Assembly (NCBI GenBank): GCA_903932865.1
Contig: CAIZHQ010000021.1
Coordinates: 16,903-80,902, forward strand
DNA length: 64,000 bases
DNA from: an uncultured Burkholderiales bacterium
Lineage (GTDB): Bacteria > Pseudomonadota > Gammaproteobacteria > Burkholderiales > Burkholderiaceae_C
Direction of reading: 5' to 3'
Position 1 is the first letter of the stretch; the number at the start of each line of letters is the position of its first letter. This document shows positions 1 through 8,895 of this stretch, piece by piece. Under the pieces are notes generated by a model. The model was given only the letters and a program-made list of their open reading frames with translations, searched no databases and was not told the DNA's origin. Both the position numbers and the translations under genes were made by a program.

Positions 1-2
1 CC

Positions 3-923
3 GAAGCGGCCTTGGCTTGGGCACGGGCCGAGTTGCAGCGGCAATACGCGTCCAACCCGACGCCCCCTGTTTGGGGCGCTGGCCCTACCAACACCCCCTG
101 CCCCTCGCCCTACACCGGGCCGCGCTGGCAGTGCGCCTCCTTGCAGCCGCCTGCACACCCGAGCTTGCCCGATACACGAGCGCAGGTGCTGGCCGTGCGT
201 GACCTGATCAGTTCGCCCCATGTGGCCCATTTACTGGTCAGCGCCAAACTGAATGAGGGCACAAGCCAAGCACGTGTTCAGGCCCAGATTTTCATACCTG
301 CCGTGGCACCAGCCCCACCACAGCCCATCACGGCGTCGGTGGTGCTCCAACGCTGCGCATCTGCAACAAACAGTGCGACAAAAGTTGCGCCCCCCCAAAT
401 GGCGTCCAGCATTTGCCCCAACACCACCAGTGGCAACACCACCTGCACCGCTTCCGCCTGGGCGAGCGTGCTGGGCGACATCACCTCCCAACAGATCAGC
501 GCCTGGTCTGAGGCTCAGGCAAGCCATGGCCTGCACGCCCTGAGCCAACCCGCACGAAGCGTCTACTGGGTGGACAGCTCCGCCACCTGGACCGAAAGCC
601 TGGGCACCCCCGATGCCCCTGTGCTGCTGGTGTTTTCAGGGCAGGCCTGCGCCCAGCGTTGCCCATCCCTTGCCCCGGGTGTACGTGTGGTGGGCACCGT
701 GGTCCTGCTGACGCAATGTCAGGACAACAAGGTCCGGGCCTGGCACGCCGGTCACATCGTCGGGCAACTGGTGGTCGAATCGGGCTTGCCCGAGTTGCAA
801 AGCGGCAGCCGCATTGAACCCCGCGAGCTGGCCCAATCGCCCTATCGACTGCCCTGGCCCCCCGGCATGGACGCCCGACAGGTGCAACGTGTGCCTGGCA
901 GCTGGCGCGAGGAGGGGCCATGA
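3..923 (+). CDS. Type IV pilus-associated protein, PilX-like (5' end outside window)
   Basis: The reading frame is open from base 3, so the true start lies upstream and only about 306 C-terminal residues are visible. Its TGA shares ATGA with the start of the next gene, a PilV-type prepilin, so the two are co-translated members of a minor-pilin cluster. The visible start (EAALAWARAELQRQ) could be the end of the long pilin N-terminal helix, and the rest is Pro/Ala/Ser-rich and beta-like with several Cys. The name rests on gene position and overall character. No catalytic motif or membrane segment is visible. It could equally be another minor pilin or a pilus-associated adhesin. That this is a real gene is fairly secure; the PilX assignment is weak. 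Confidence 0.6.
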   Translation, partial: EAALAWARAELQRQYASNPTPPVWGAGPTNTPCPSPYTGPRWQCASLQPPAHPSLPDTRAQVLAVRDLISSPHVAHLLVSAKLNEGTSQARVQAQIFIPAVAPAPPQPITASVVLQRCASATNSATKVAPPQMASSICPNTTSGNTTCTASAWASVLGDITSQQISAWSEAQASHGLHALSQPARSVYWVDSSATWTESLGTPDAPVLLVFSGQACAQRCPSLAPGVRVVGTVVLLTQCQDNKVRAWHAGHIVGQLVVESGLPELQSGSRIEPRELAQSPYRLPWPPGMDARQVQRVPGSWREEGP

Positions 924-1420
924 AAACACCACCCTGCCAACACCTCCCTCCAAACGGGCCGACCCGCAGCCATTCCAGAGACACAGCGCAAGGCATGGCG
1001 CTGATCGAGGCGCTGGTGGCGTCGGCGGTGCTGGGCGTTGGGCTGGCCGCTGCCACGCGCCTGACCCTGCACACCCTGCTCACTGCCAGCGAAACCCGGC
1101 AACACACCGTGGCACTCACCCTGGCCTTGAATGTCATGGACTGCCATCAGTCGGGCCGCGCAGGCTGCGCCTTGCAAGCCTCATCCACAGTGCAAGGCAC
1201 GACCTACAACCTTCAAAGCCAGTTGCAAATGCGCCCTGGTCTGGCCTTGGAGGACCTGCAGGTGCGCGTGCAGTGGCCCAGCGTGGGACCTGCATTAGAG
1301 GCTGCAGGTGGCGGCCTTGGCGTGAACTCGCCCGGGCAAGCCCAGCCGCACATGGGCGAACTCGTCCTGCACAGCAGCCGTGATGCGGTGCCCGCTTGGC
1401 TTGGCGTATCCTTGCCATGA
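920..1420 (+). CDS. PilV-like type IV minor prepilin
   Basis: A protein of 166 residues with a long basic leader followed by a class III prepilin signal: Gly then MALIEA and a hydrophobic stretch (ALVASAVLGVGLAAATRL) at about residues 25-50. Peptidase PilD would cleave after that Gly; Glu at mature position 5 is present in ALIEA. The globular part is short and variable with a Cys pair, as in PilV minor pilins, which prime pilus assembly at the inner membrane. The start overlaps the preceding stop by ATGA. The last codons lie just before ribD, which is functionally unrelated and may share the transcript. PilV rather than another minor pilin (FimT, PilE) is inferred from the ALIEALVA pattern. 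Confidence 0.75.
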   Translation: MKTPPCQHLPPNGPTRSHSRDTAQGMALIEALVASAVLGVGLAAATRLTLHTLLTASETRQHTVALTLALNVMDCHQSGRAGCALQASSTVQGTTYNLQSQLQMRPGLALEDLQVRVQWPSVGPALEAAGGGLGVNSPGQAQPHMGELVLHSSRDAVPAWLGVSLP

Positions 1421-1442
1421 TTTGCTGCACCTGACTTTCGCC

Positions 1443-2576
1443 GTGACCCTTTCGAACCCGACTCCCCAAGCCATGAACTTGGCCCTGAAGCTGGCCCGTC
1501 AGGCCCTGTGGCTGACCTCGCCCAACCCGCGTGTAGGTTGCGTGGTCACCGCCGCTGACGGCACGGTACTGGGCCAGGGCCACACCCAGCGGGCGGGCGG
1601 GCCACATGCCGAAATCATGGCCCTGCATGACGCGGCCGAGCGTGGGCACTGTGTCCGAGGTGCCACCGCTTGGGTGACGCTGGAGCCCTGCGCGCACCAC
1701 GGCCGCACCGGACCTTGCTGCGACGCGCTGGCGGCAGCTGGCATTGGTCGCGTGGTCGCGGCTCTGACCGATCCCAACCCCCAAGTAGCGGGCCAGGGCA
1801 TGGCGCGGCTAGCGGCTGCGGGTGTGCAGACTGAAATCTTGGATGCGACGGATGACATCGCCGTTCAGGCCCGTGAATTGAACATCGGCTTTTTCAGCCG
1901 AATGGAACGTGGCCGGCCCTGGGTGCGCATGAAGGTGGCAACCTCTTTGGACGGGCAAACCTCCCTGCAAAATGGCCAAAGTCAGTGGATCACCGGCCCC
2001 GAAGCCCGCGCCGACGGCCACGCCTGGCGTGCTCGCGCCTGCGCCATCCTGACCGGCATCGGCACCGTCCTGGAGGACGACCCTTTGCTCAATGTGCGCG
2101 GCATGGACACCCCGCGCCAGCCCAACCTGGTGGTGGTGGACAGCCGCTTGGACATGCCACTGAGCGCCCAACTGCTGAACACTCAAGGCACAGGCAATCA
2201 AGCCCGGTCCATCTGGATCTACACCGCCACCACAGAACACTTGGACAAACGCGCTGCGCTGACAGCACGCGGTGTCCACGTGATCGACTGCCCCGGCCCT
2301 GGCGGCAAGGTTGATCTGGCGTCGATGTTGCGAGACCTGGCACGACGCGAGATCAACGAGCTGCATGTGGAAGCTGGGCACAAGCTCAACGGCTCGTTCA
2401 TCCGCGAAGGGCTGGTGGACGAACTTCTGATTTACCTGGCCCCACAGCTGCTGGGCCCCGGCCAGGGCCTGGCCACTTTACCGGTGCTGACGGCACTGAG
2501 CGACTCGGTCAAGCTGGGCTTTCATGCCGTGGACCGGATAGGCCCTGATTTGCGCCTGCTGCTGCGCCAGGCTTGA
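1443..2576 (+). CDS. ribD: RibD, bifunctional riboflavin biosynthesis deaminase/reductase
   Basis: Performs the second and third committed steps of riboflavin synthesis: deamination of the diaminopyrimidine product of GTP cyclohydrolase II, then NADPH-dependent reduction of the ribosyl side chain. The N-terminal half is a zinc cytidine-deaminase fold with PHAE (Zn His and catalytic Glu) and PCAHHGRTGPC supplying the Zn cysteines. The C-terminal half is the RibD_C reductase domain (FSRMERGRPWVRMKVATSLDG, SQWITG, VDELLIYLAPQLLG). No strong ribosome-binding site separates the possible starts. GTG at 1443 gives 377 residues; ATG at 1473 gives 367, the E. coli length, but would put Met where E. 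coli has internal Met7. The frame stays open further upstream into pilV. Confidence 0.95.
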   Translation: MTLSNPTPQAMNLALKLARQALWLTSPNPRVGCVVTAADGTVLGQGHTQRAGGPHAEIMALHDAAERGHCVRGATAWVTLEPCAHHGRTGPCCDALAAAGIGRVVAALTDPNPQVAGQGMARLAAAGVQTEILDATDDIAVQARELNIGFFSRMERGRPWVRMKVATSLDGQTSLQNGQSQWITGPEARADGHAWRARACAILTGIGTVLEDDPLLNVRGMDTPRQPNLVVVDSRLDMPLSAQLLNTQGTGNQARSIWIYTATTEHLDKRAALTARGVHVIDCPGPGGKVDLASMLRDLARREINELHVEAGHKLNGSFIREGLVDELLIYLAPQLLGPGQGLATLPVLTALSDSVKLGFHAVDRIGPDLRLLLRQA

Positions 2577-2593
2577 AGATTCAAAAAGGCGCG

Positions 2594-3265
2594 TCAAAAA
2601 CTCAAGGTCTTGACACCGGTCGCTGTGCCCAACAAACACACTTGCGCTTTTTGCAACGCAAACACACCGACAGTGACCACGCCAGGCCATTGACTGACTT
2701 CGGTCTCAAACGCCACCGGGTCGATGATCTTCAGCCCCCTCACATCCACAATATGCTGGCCGTTGTCGGTCACCAGGGGCTGGCCTTCTTTCAGGCGCAC
2801 AGCGGCTGTGCCGCCCATGGCCGCAAACTGGCGCATCACGCGGGCGGTGGCCATGGGGATGACTTCCACGGGCAATGGAAACGCACCCAAAGTATCGACC
2901 AGCTTGCTCTCGTCGGCGATACAAACAAACTGCTGGGACTGGGCCGCTACGATTTTTTCGCGGGTGAGCGCAGCGCCGCCGCCCTTGACCATGTGGCCCT
3001 GGTGGTCGATTTCGTCCGCACCGTCGATGTAGACCGACAAGCTCTCGACCTCGTTGCTGTCAAACACAGGAATGCCAAGCGCTTTAAGACGCACGGTGGA
3101 GGCTTCGGAACTGGACACCGCGCCCTTGATCTGGTCTTTCATGGTGGCCAGCGCGTCAATGAATTTGTTCACGGTAGAGCCGGTGCCCACTCCGACGATC
3201 TCGCCGGGCACAACGTATTTCAGGGCGGCTTGGCCCACCAGGGCTTTGAGTTCGTCTTGGGTCAT
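2594..3265 (-). CDS. rpiA: Ribose-5-phosphate isomerase A
   Basis: Interconverts ribose-5-phosphate and ribulose-5-phosphate in the non-oxidative pentose phosphate pathway, feeding nucleotide and riboflavin precursors. The 223 residues match the usual RpiA length (about 220). Conserved blocks are visible in order: [15 protein letters not shown] (phosphate loop, about residues 25-40), SSSEAST, DGADEID (active-site Asp pair, about 80-87), [12 protein letters not shown] and the C-terminal half with VDVRGL. Convergent with ribD, only 17 bp apart. Start ATG follows a clean N-terminus ([15 protein letters not shown]). Confidence 0.97.
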   Translation of the reverse strand: MTQDELKALVGQAALKYVVPGEIVGVGTGSTVNKFIDALATMKDQIKGAVSSSEASTVRLKALGIPVFDSNEVESLSVYIDGADEIDHQGHMVKGGGAALTREKIVAAQSQQFVCIADESKLVDTLGAFPLPVEVIPMATARVMRQFAAMGGTAAVRLKEGQPLVTDNGQHIVDVRGLKIIDPVAFETEVSQWPGVVTVGVFALQKAQVCLLGTATGVKTLSF

Positions 3266-3368
3266 GAAAGGGGCTCGGTTGGAAATTCAAAAAGGCAGGT
3301 CAGGGTTTGAGACAATCAAGGCCACTGAGCCCAACGTCGCACGCGCTGCACAAGACCGGAATTATCCA

Positions 3369-4412
3369 ATGTCCCTGATCCCTTATTGCCTGACCCGCCC
3401 TGTTTTGTTCAGGATGGACCCCGAAGAGGCCCATGACTTGACCATCGAAGGCCTGGCCCGCACCCAGAACACCCCGCTCGACCGCCTTTACCGCCAGCCT
3501 TTTGTGGCGCAACCCATCACGCTGGGGGGTCTGCACTTCCCCAACCGCGTCGGCATGGCTGCAGGTCTGGACAAAAACGCCCGCTGCATCGACGGTCTGG
3601 GTGCCATGGGTTTTGGCTTTGTCGAAGTCGGCACCGTCACGCCCAAGGCGCAGCCGGGCAACCCCAAGCCGCGGATGTTCCGCCTGCCCGAGGCCAACGC
3701 GCTGATCAACCGCTTGGGTTTCAACAACGACGGACTCGACGCCTTCATCGCCAACGTCAAACGCTCCAAATTCCGCCAGCAAGGCCGCCTGTTGGGCCTG
3801 AACATCGGCAAGAACGCCGCCACGCCCATTGAAAATGCCACCGACGATTATTTGATCGCGCTGGCCGGCGTCTACCCGCATGCCGACTATGTGACGGTGA
3901 ACATCTCCAGCCCCAACACCAAGAACCTGCGCGCCCTGCAAAGCGACGAGGCGCTGGACGGCTTGCTGGGCGCCTTGGTGGCGCGACGCGAAGCGCTGAC
4001 CACCGAACACGGCCGCCGCGTGCCCATGTTTCTCAAAATCGCGCCCGATCTGGACGAGACGCAAGTGGGCGTGATCGCCGCCACGCTGCAAAAGCACGGC
4101 ATGGACGGTGTGATCGCCACCAACACCACGCTGGCGCGGGACGTTGTGAGCGGCCTGCCGCATGCCGAAGAAATGGGCGGCCTGTCCGGCTCGCCCGTGC
4201 TCGAAGGCAGCAACTGCGTGATCCGAGGGCTGCGCGCCGCTTTAGGCAAAGACTTCCCCATCATTGGCGTGGGCGGCATCCTGAGCGGACACGACGCGAT
4301 TTCAAAAATTGAAGCGGGTGCCGACGTGGTGCAGATTTACACCGGCCTCATCTACAAAGGCCCGGCGCTGGTGACGGAAGTGGCGAGCGCGTTGCAGCAG
4401 ATGAAGCGCTAA
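3369..4412 (+). CDS. pyrD: Dihydroorotate dehydrogenase (quinone), class 2
   Basis: Oxidises dihydroorotate to orotate in pyrimidine synthesis, passing electrons through FMN to membrane quinone. Length 347 residues fits class 2 enzymes. The N-terminus ([25 protein letters not shown]) is the amphipathic membrane-binding helix. [18 protein letters not shown] is the typical FMN/substrate block and [11 protein letters not shown] carries the class 2 catalytic Ser. [12 protein letters not shown] and [11 protein letters not shown] bind the FMN phosphate. ATG at 3369 is chosen because homologues begin here, although the frame runs open upstream through the antisense of rpiA. Stops 4 bp before the convergent thioesterase gene. 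Confidence 0.97.
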   Translation: MSLIPYCLTRPVLFRMDPEEAHDLTIEGLARTQNTPLDRLYRQPFVAQPITLGGLHFPNRVGMAAGLDKNARCIDGLGAMGFGFVEVGTVTPKAQPGNPKPRMFRLPEANALINRLGFNNDGLDAFIANVKRSKFRQQGRLLGLNIGKNAATPIENATDDYLIALAGVYPHADYVTVNISSPNTKNLRALQSDEALDGLLGALVARREALTTEHGRRVPMFLKIAPDLDETQVGVIAATLQKHGMDGVIATNTTLARDVVSGLPHAEEMGGLSGSPVLEGSNCVIRGLRAALGKDFPIIGVGGILSGHDAISKIEAGADVVQIYTGLIYKGPALVTEVASALQQMKR

Positions 4413-4416
4413 AAGC

Positions 4417-5244
4417 TCAATCCTTGAAATACACCAGCTGGTGCGTGCTCGCCAGCAGCTGGCCTTCGGGGCTCCACAGCTCGCCGGTCTGGTCAAAGTA
4501 GCCGTGGCGGTAGTTGAGCGCCTTGGCGACGCCCAGCACATGGCGCGTGCCGACTTGCGCCAGCAAGGTGCTGTCGGCGTGGAAATAGGTGGTGAGGGTC
4601 ACCGTGCCGATCATGGCGCGGCGGCGGCGGCGGATGTAAATGCGCGGGAAAAAGCTGTCGCTGATGGCGGCCAAAGAGGCAAAGTCCAACGCCCGCTCGG
4701 GCGCGTCACGCACCCACAGGGTCGAGCGCGAATGGGCTTGCTCCTGCTCGTCAAAGACAGTGGGAAACGCGCCGTCGACAAAGCGCATGTCGTAGCGCTG
4801 CGGCCAGGCGGGCATGCCTTTCACGGGCATTCGAGGGACGGCATCGGGCGCGGGCACGTTGGCAGGCATCACGGCCTCCACATCCGACCAAGTTTCGCGG
4901 CGCACGGCAAACACGGCTGTGGCGGTGGCCACCACGCCTTCTGCCTGGTGCGCTTCGATGATCCAGTGCTGGGTCGATCGGTTGGTGCGCACAGGGCGGA
5001 CCACAAATCGGATATCGCCATCGGCCACCGGGGCCGCAAAGTTGACCGTCAGGGCCACGGGCTCGCCCAGGTGCTCGGGATGCAGCATGGCCGACTGCAG
5101 CAACTGCGCCGAAGTCGTGCCGCCAAAGGGCCCAACCATATTGGCGTAAGCCGGATGGGTCGCGCCCGTGAATTCATGCGGCGTATCCGCAAGTGCTGAT
5201 GAGCGCAGGTCAATGGCTTCGTCAAAAGGATGCATGCGGGCCAT
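4417..5244 (-). CDS. Acyl-CoA thioesterase family protein (double hotdog)
   Basis: A 275-residue protein resembling TesB-like/4HBT_3 thioesterases, which hydrolyse acyl-CoA to free acid and CoA in the cytoplasm. The N-terminal hotdog half has GPFGGTTSAQLLQSAM and the conserved LTVNFAAPV strand; the second half has FASLAAISDSFFPRIYIRRRR and ISTYFHAD-like TLTTYFHAD. The substrate is not predictable. An alternative start Met lies three codons in (MHPFDEAIDL). It stands alone, facing away from the membrane-protein gene downstream. Family assignment is good; exact substrate unknown. Confidence 0.85.
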   Translation of the reverse strand: MARMHPFDEAIDLRSSALADTPHEFTGATHPAYANMVGPFGGTTSAQLLQSAMLHPEHLGEPVALTVNFAAPVADGDIRFVVRPVRTNRSTQHWIIEAHQAEGVVATATAVFAVRRETWSDVEAVMPANVPAPDAVPRMPVKGMPAWPQRYDMRFVDGAFPTVFDEQEQAHSRSTLWVRDAPERALDFASLAAISDSFFPRIYIRRRRRAMIGTVTLTTYFHADSTLLAQVGTRHVLGVAKALNYRHGYFDQTGELWSPEGQLLASTHQLVYFKD

Positions 5245-5326
5245 GATAGGTGCGACCTGCCGCCCTGCGCTGTCTCTCTAGCGATAAACAGCAAAGAAAT
5301 GCGCATCTTGCACTCACTTGAAGTGT

Positions 5327-5980
5327 TCAGGTACCTTGGTTGAGACTCCTCGCACGCCTGCGGATTCGGCGGCAATAGGCCACAAAGCGGCTCGCGCGGC
5401 GCTGCAGCCATCTCACCCCAAATGGCCCTGCGCCACGCCACCTACCCACCCTGGAGGGCAAGTGATGGATCAACAGCAACAGCACGGTGTAAAGCAACAG
5501 TTTGCCAATGAATACCATCGTGCAGATCGACTCGGGTGATACCCCACTCAAGGCGAACAGCGCAATGGCGGAACGCGGAGAGTCTGGAAAGACCGAGAAA
5601 AACACCATGCTGACCGGCCCCGAGTCTCGCAGCACGGCCAATACTTCCGGCCCTTGTGACCCCATCAGCTTTTGGCTCAACGATTCGGCAGACTCGGTCA
5701 GCGTCCCCATGCCCAAGGCCAACAAAAAAGCACTCAATGCAGAAGCCAGGGCAAAGACCACCACAATGACTTTGCCCTTTTGCGGCTGAAGAACACACAA
5801 GGCCAGTACAAACATTTCAGCAGGCAACATAGGCAAAAACCCATCCAAAACAGATAAAACAGCCAGCAGAAAGATGGTTTTGGGCTCTGAGCCGTGGCGC
5901 AAAAGCGCGGTTTCTAGCCGTTGAAACAAACGCTGAAAGAATGAAGGCGAAGCGTGCATGAAGGGCTGGCGGTGGGTCAC
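5327..5980 (-). CDS. VTT/DedA-like (YqaA family) inner-membrane protein
   Basis: A 217-residue protein with about four to five hydrophobic segments (TIFLLAVLSVLDGFLPMLPAEM, VIVVVFALASALSAFLLALGMG, VSMVFFSVFPDSPRSAIALFAL, TMVFIGKLLLYTVLLLLI) and a basic C-terminal tail. The pattern of re-entrant loops with conserved Pro/Asp and the PDSPRSAIALFALSG block fits the small SNARE-associated/VTT family, linked in other members to lipid scrambling or membrane homeostasis. Starts are GTG at 5980 or ATG at 5959; neither has a clear ribosome-binding site. It follows the LhgO-like gene by 6 bp, so the two probably share a transcript. Function is not established. Confidence 0.75.
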   Translation of the reverse strand: MTHRQPFMHASPSFFQRLFQRLETALLRHGSEPKTIFLLAVLSVLDGFLPMLPAEMFVLALCVLQPQKGKVIVVVFALASALSAFLLALGMGTLTESAESLSQKLMGSQGPEVLAVLRDSGPVSMVFFSVFPDSPRSAIALFALSGVSPESICTMVFIGKLLLYTVLLLLIHHLPSRVGRWRGAGPFGVRWLQRRASRFVAYCRRIRRRARSLNQGT

Positions 5981-5986
5981 GATGGC

Positions 5987-7096
5987 TCAGGCCAAGCGAG
6001 CACAGACCTCTTGCGCCATCGCCAGCGAGCTGGTCAAGCCCGGCGACTCGATGCCCAGCAGGTTCACCAGACCGGGCACACCATGTTCGGCAGGGCCTTG
6101 GATCATGAAGTCGGCTGCTGCTTCGTTCGGGGCGTTGATCTTGGGGCGCATGCCCGCATAGCCCGCCTGCAAAGCGCCATCGGCCAAACCCGGCCAATAT
6201 TTGCGCACCTCGGCATAAAAGGCATCGCCCCGGCGCGAATCGACCTGCAAGTCCGCAGGGTCATCGACCCATTGCACGTCCGGACCGAACTTGGCCTGGC
6301 CGCCCAGGTCGAGCGTGAGGTGTACACCCAAACCGGCTTTTTCGGGCACAGGGTAGATCAGACGCGAGAACGGTGCCTTGCCCGAGAGCGTGAAGTAATT
6401 GCCTTTGGCGTAATGGGCCTGAGGCAGCAGGTTTTTGTCCAGCCCGTCCATGCGCTCGGCCAACGCCACTGCGTTCAGTCCAGCGGCATTGACCAGCACT
6501 TTGCACGCCAGCTCGGTGCCGTCTTGCGTGATGACGCGGATCGGGTGCGTGGCGGTGCCGTGCTTCAAACCAATGTGCTGCACAGGCGAGACCAGCGCCA
6601 GCAAACCGCCGGCGTTTTCCATGTCACCTTGCAAGGCAAGCATATAGGCGTGACTGTCGATCACACCGGTACTGGGCGAGAGCAGCGCCGCTTCACAAGC
6701 CAGCGCAGGCTCCAGCGCCTGCGCTTGGGCAGCTGTGAGTTTTTGAAGGTCATGCACGCCGTTAGCCGCTGCCTTGGCGATGATGCCGTCCAAGTCCTTG
6801 ACCTGCTCTGTCGATGTGGCCACGATCAGTTTGCCCAGACGCTGGTGCGCCACACCTCGCTCGGCGCAATAGGCGTACAGCATGGACTTGCCCTGCACGC
6901 ACAGCCGCGCCTTGAGCGAGCCGGCCGGGTAATAAATGCCCGCGTGGATGACCTCACTGTTGCGCGAACTGGTCCCGGTACCAATGGCGTTTTCCGATTC
7001 GAGCACCAGCACCTCGCGGCCCGACAGCGTGAGCGCACGCCCTACAGCCAGGCCGACCACGCCGGCCCCGATCACGACAGCATCTACTTGTTCCAT
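5987..7096 (-). CDS. FAD-dependent oxidoreductase, L-2-hydroxyglutarate oxidase (LhgO)-like
   Basis: A DAO-fold flavoprotein of about 369 residues. The FAD dinucleotide motif [15 protein letters not shown] is at the N-terminus, followed by [24 protein letters not shown], characteristic of L-2-hydroxyglutarate oxidase/dehydrogenase. Later blocks are [28 protein letters not shown] and the C-terminal [18 protein letters not shown]. It would oxidise L-2-hydroxyglutarate (a side product of 2-oxoglutarate reduction) with electrons going to the respiratory chain. The start is ATG 7096 ([10 protein letters not shown]); an upstream Met at 7105 is possible. The frame's 24-residue upstream extension lacks homology-like character. 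Confidence 0.85.
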   Translation of the reverse strand: MEQVDAVVIGAGVVGLAVGRALTLSGREVLVLESENAIGTGTSSRNSEVIHAGIYYPAGSLKARLCVQGKSMLYAYCAERGVAHQRLGKLIVATSTEQVKDLDGIIAKAAANGVHDLQKLTAAQAQALEPALACEAALLSPSTGVIDSHAYMLALQGDMENAGGLLALVSPVQHIGLKHGTATHPIRVITQDGTELACKVLVNAAGLNAVALAERMDGLDKNLLPQAHYAKGNYFTLSGKAPFSRLIYPVPEKAGLGVHLTLDLGGQAKFGPDVQWVDDPADLQVDSRRGDAFYAEVRKYWPGLADGALQAGYAGMRPKINAPNEAAADFMIQGPAEHGVPGLVNLLGIESPGLTSSLAMAQEVCARLA

Positions 7097-7209
7097 GGGC
7101 AGCATTGTGGCGCAGGCTGGGCTCAACAACTGTTCGTCTGACACCCGCAAGACAGACACGGGCACCACTCACGGGCAGACTGCCATGCATTCAATAAGGA
7201 GACCGCTTC

Positions 7210-7971
7210 ATGTCGCTGTTCAATCTCAAAGGCAAAGTCGCCGTCGTCACAGGCTCCAGCCGGGGCATTGGCCGCTCGATTGCCCACCAGCTGGCCATTG
7301 CCGGGGCCAAAGTGGTGGTGTCCAGCCGCAAGCAAGACGCCTGTGAAGTGGTGGTCAAAGAAATTCAGGCCGCAGGCGGCGAAGCCATGGCCATTGCAGC
7401 CAGTATTTCAAGCAAAGAGCAGCTGCAAAACCTGATCGCGCAAACCCGTCAAACCTGGGGAGTGATCGACATTTTGGTGTGCAATGCGGCCACCAACCCC
7501 TATTACGGTCCAGCCACGGGCATGAGCGACGAGGTGTTTGACAAGGTGATGCGCAACAACGTGTTGTCGAATGCCTGGTTGTGCAACCTGGTCTACCCCG
7601 ACATGAAGGCCCAAAAAGACGGAGCCATCGTGATCGTGTCGTCCATTGGTGGGCTGCACGGCTCCACGGTCATCGGGGCCTACAACCTGTCCAAGGCGGC
7701 CGACATGCAGCTGGCGCGCAACCTGGCAGTGGAATGGGGCCCGGACAACATCCGCGTCAACTGCATCGCCCCAGGCTTGATCAAAACCGACTTTGCCAAG
7801 GCGCTGCATGAAGATCCGGTTCTGAGCGCCAAATACAACAGCCAAGCGCCTTTGCGCCGCATGGGTGAGGCGGATGACATTGGCGGCATCGCGGTGTTTT
7901 TGGCGAGCCCGGCGGCCAATTACGTGACCGGTCAGACCGTGGTGGCCGATGGCGGGATGATGATTCGCTGA
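7210..7971 (+). CDS. SDR-family oxidoreductase
   Basis: A classical short-chain dehydrogenase of 253 residues. The TGSSRGIGRSIA cofactor motif is near residue 15; CNAATNPYYG replaces the usual NNAG block; the catalytic Ser is in IVSSIGGL and the catalytic YxxxK is YNLSK; NCIAPGLIKTDFA and YVTGQTVVADGGMM complete the fold. A strong Shine-Dalgarno (AAGGAG) lies 7 nt before ATG. The sequence resembles the DHRS4/FabG-like group in which NAATNPY is common, but the substrate is unknown. It is divergent from the LhgO-like gene. Transcription probably ends at the 8126-8155 hairpin. Confidence 0.9.
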   Translation: MSLFNLKGKVAVVTGSSRGIGRSIAHQLAIAGAKVVVSSRKQDACEVVVKEIQAAGGEAMAIAASISSKEQLQNLIAQTRQTWGVIDILVCNAATNPYYGPATGMSDEVFDKVMRNNVLSNAWLCNLVYPDMKAQKDGAIVIVSSIGGLHGSTVIGAYNLSKAADMQLARNLAVEWGPDNIRVNCIAPGLIKTDFAKALHEDPVLSAKYNSQAPLRRMGEADDIGGIAVFLASPAANYVTGQTVVADGGMMIR

Positions 7972-7987
7972 GCATTGTCTAGCGCCG

Positions 7988-8061
7988 CTGAGAACGGGGT
8001 GGGGCCGGGCGCCTCATGCTGGGGTACCAGAAATCGGCGCCCTGCCCCACCCCCTTCTCAG
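7988..8061. repeat. 26-bp imperfect inverted repeat with 22-bp spacer
   Basis: Arms 7988-8013 and 8036-8061 are reverse complements at 24 of 26 positions (left arm begins CTGAGAACGGGGTGGGG, right arm ends CCCCACCCCCTTCTCAG). It lies between the SDR stop and the sodB terminator, has no T-run, and is unusually long for a factor-independent terminator. It may be a remnant of a small mobile or REP-type element or an RNA structure in the SDR 3' end. An 11-mer, GGGTGGGGCCG, recurs on the other side of sodB near 8867. Confidence 0.7.
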
Positions 8062-8125
8062 CTCGGTGGTTCTGCACCTCAATGTAGATCCGCTCTTCCG
8101 GTCCGAAATCTCTATGCTGGAAAAA

Positions 8126-8155
8126 GCAAAAAGCCCGCATCAGCGGGCTTTTTGC
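8126..8155 (-). terminator. Rho-independent terminator, sodB (likely bidirectional)
   Basis: A perfect 13-bp stem (GCAAAAAGCCCGC / GCGGGCTTTTTGC) with ATCA loop. Because the stem contains A- and T-runs on both sides it can act for sodB (minus) and for the SDR (plus). It ends 18 bp beyond the sodB stop. Confidence 0.9.
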
Positions 8156-8173
8156 GTTGGGGAAAAACCTCAA

Positions 8174-8755
8174 TCAGCCGAAGTTCTTTTCAGCAAAAGA
8201 CCAGTTCACCAGTTTATCGAGGAAAGTCTCCACGAACTTGGGGCGCATGTTGCGGTAGTCGATGTAGTAAGCGTGTTCCCACACGTCCACAGTCAGCAAA
8301 GCGGTGTCGCCTGTGGTCAGCGGGGTGCCAGCAGCGCCCATGTTGACGATATCGACCGAGCCGTCGGCTTTCTTCACCAGCCATGTCCAGCCAGAACCGA
8401 AGTTGCCCACGGCGCTCTTGACGAAGGCTTCCTTGAAAGCGGCGTAGCTGCCGAACTTGGCGTTGATGGCTGTGGCCAAAGCACCTGTGGGCTCGCCGCC
8501 GCCGTTGGGCTTCATGCAGTTCCAGAAGAATGTGTGGTTCCAGATCTGGGCCGAGTTGTTGTACACACCGCCGCTGGACTTTTTGATGATCTCTTCGAGC
8601 GACATGGCTTCGAATTCAGTGCCTTTTTGCAGGTTGTTCAGGTTCACCACGTAAGCGTTGTGGTGCTTGCCGTGGTGAAACTCCAGGGTTTCCTGGCTGT
8701 AGTGAGGTGCCAAAGCGTCGATCGCGTAAGGCAGTGCGGGCAAAGTGTGTTCCAT
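8174..8755 (-). CDS. sodB: Superoxide dismutase (Fe type)
   Basis: Converts superoxide to oxygen and hydrogen peroxide in the cytoplasm. The 193-residue length and motifs are those of bacterial Fe-SOD: first metal His in [13 protein letters not shown], second in NHTFFW, then Asp and His in [26 protein letters not shown] and [10 protein letters not shown] are also typical; the Gln that distinguishes Fe- from Mn-enzymes appears in [14 protein letters not shown] Shine-Dalgarno AAGGA lies 6 nt before ATG. It is monocistronic, with its own terminator immediately downstream. Confidence 0.97.
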   Translation of the reverse strand: MEHTLPALPYAIDALAPHYSQETLEFHHGKHHNAYVVNLNNLQKGTEFEAMSLEEIIKKSSGGVYNNSAQIWNHTFFWNCMKPNGGGEPTGALATAINAKFGSYAAFKEAFVKSAVGNFGSGWTWLVKKADGSVDIVNMGAAGTPLTTGDTALLTVDVWEHAYYIDYRNMRPKFVETFLDKLVNWSFAEKNFG

Positions 8756-8855
8756 GGTGGATCCTTGTGTTGATGCAGGTTAAAAAAGTCTTTGTCGTAT
8801 TTTAGGGGAGCGCGATGCCCCTTACCCTATTCAGGGTCACTGCCGAGTTTGCGGT

Positions 8856-8886
8856 GCGTTCGGACAGGGTGGGGCCGCCCGAACGC
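8856..8886. other. Hairpin between sodB and xseA
   Basis: GCGTTCGG (8856-8863) pairs with CCGAACGC (8879-8886) around a GC-rich 15-nt loop carrying GGGTGGGGCCG. It sits just past the xseA stop and upstream of the sodB promoter. There is no T-run, so termination is uncertain. Confidence 0.4.
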
Positions 8887-8895
8887 GCTGGCGTC

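Noticed and set aside
2573..3310. 245-codon plus-strand frame over rpiA
   Set aside because: rpiA on the minus strand has all its motifs; this frame is Arg/His-rich antisense.
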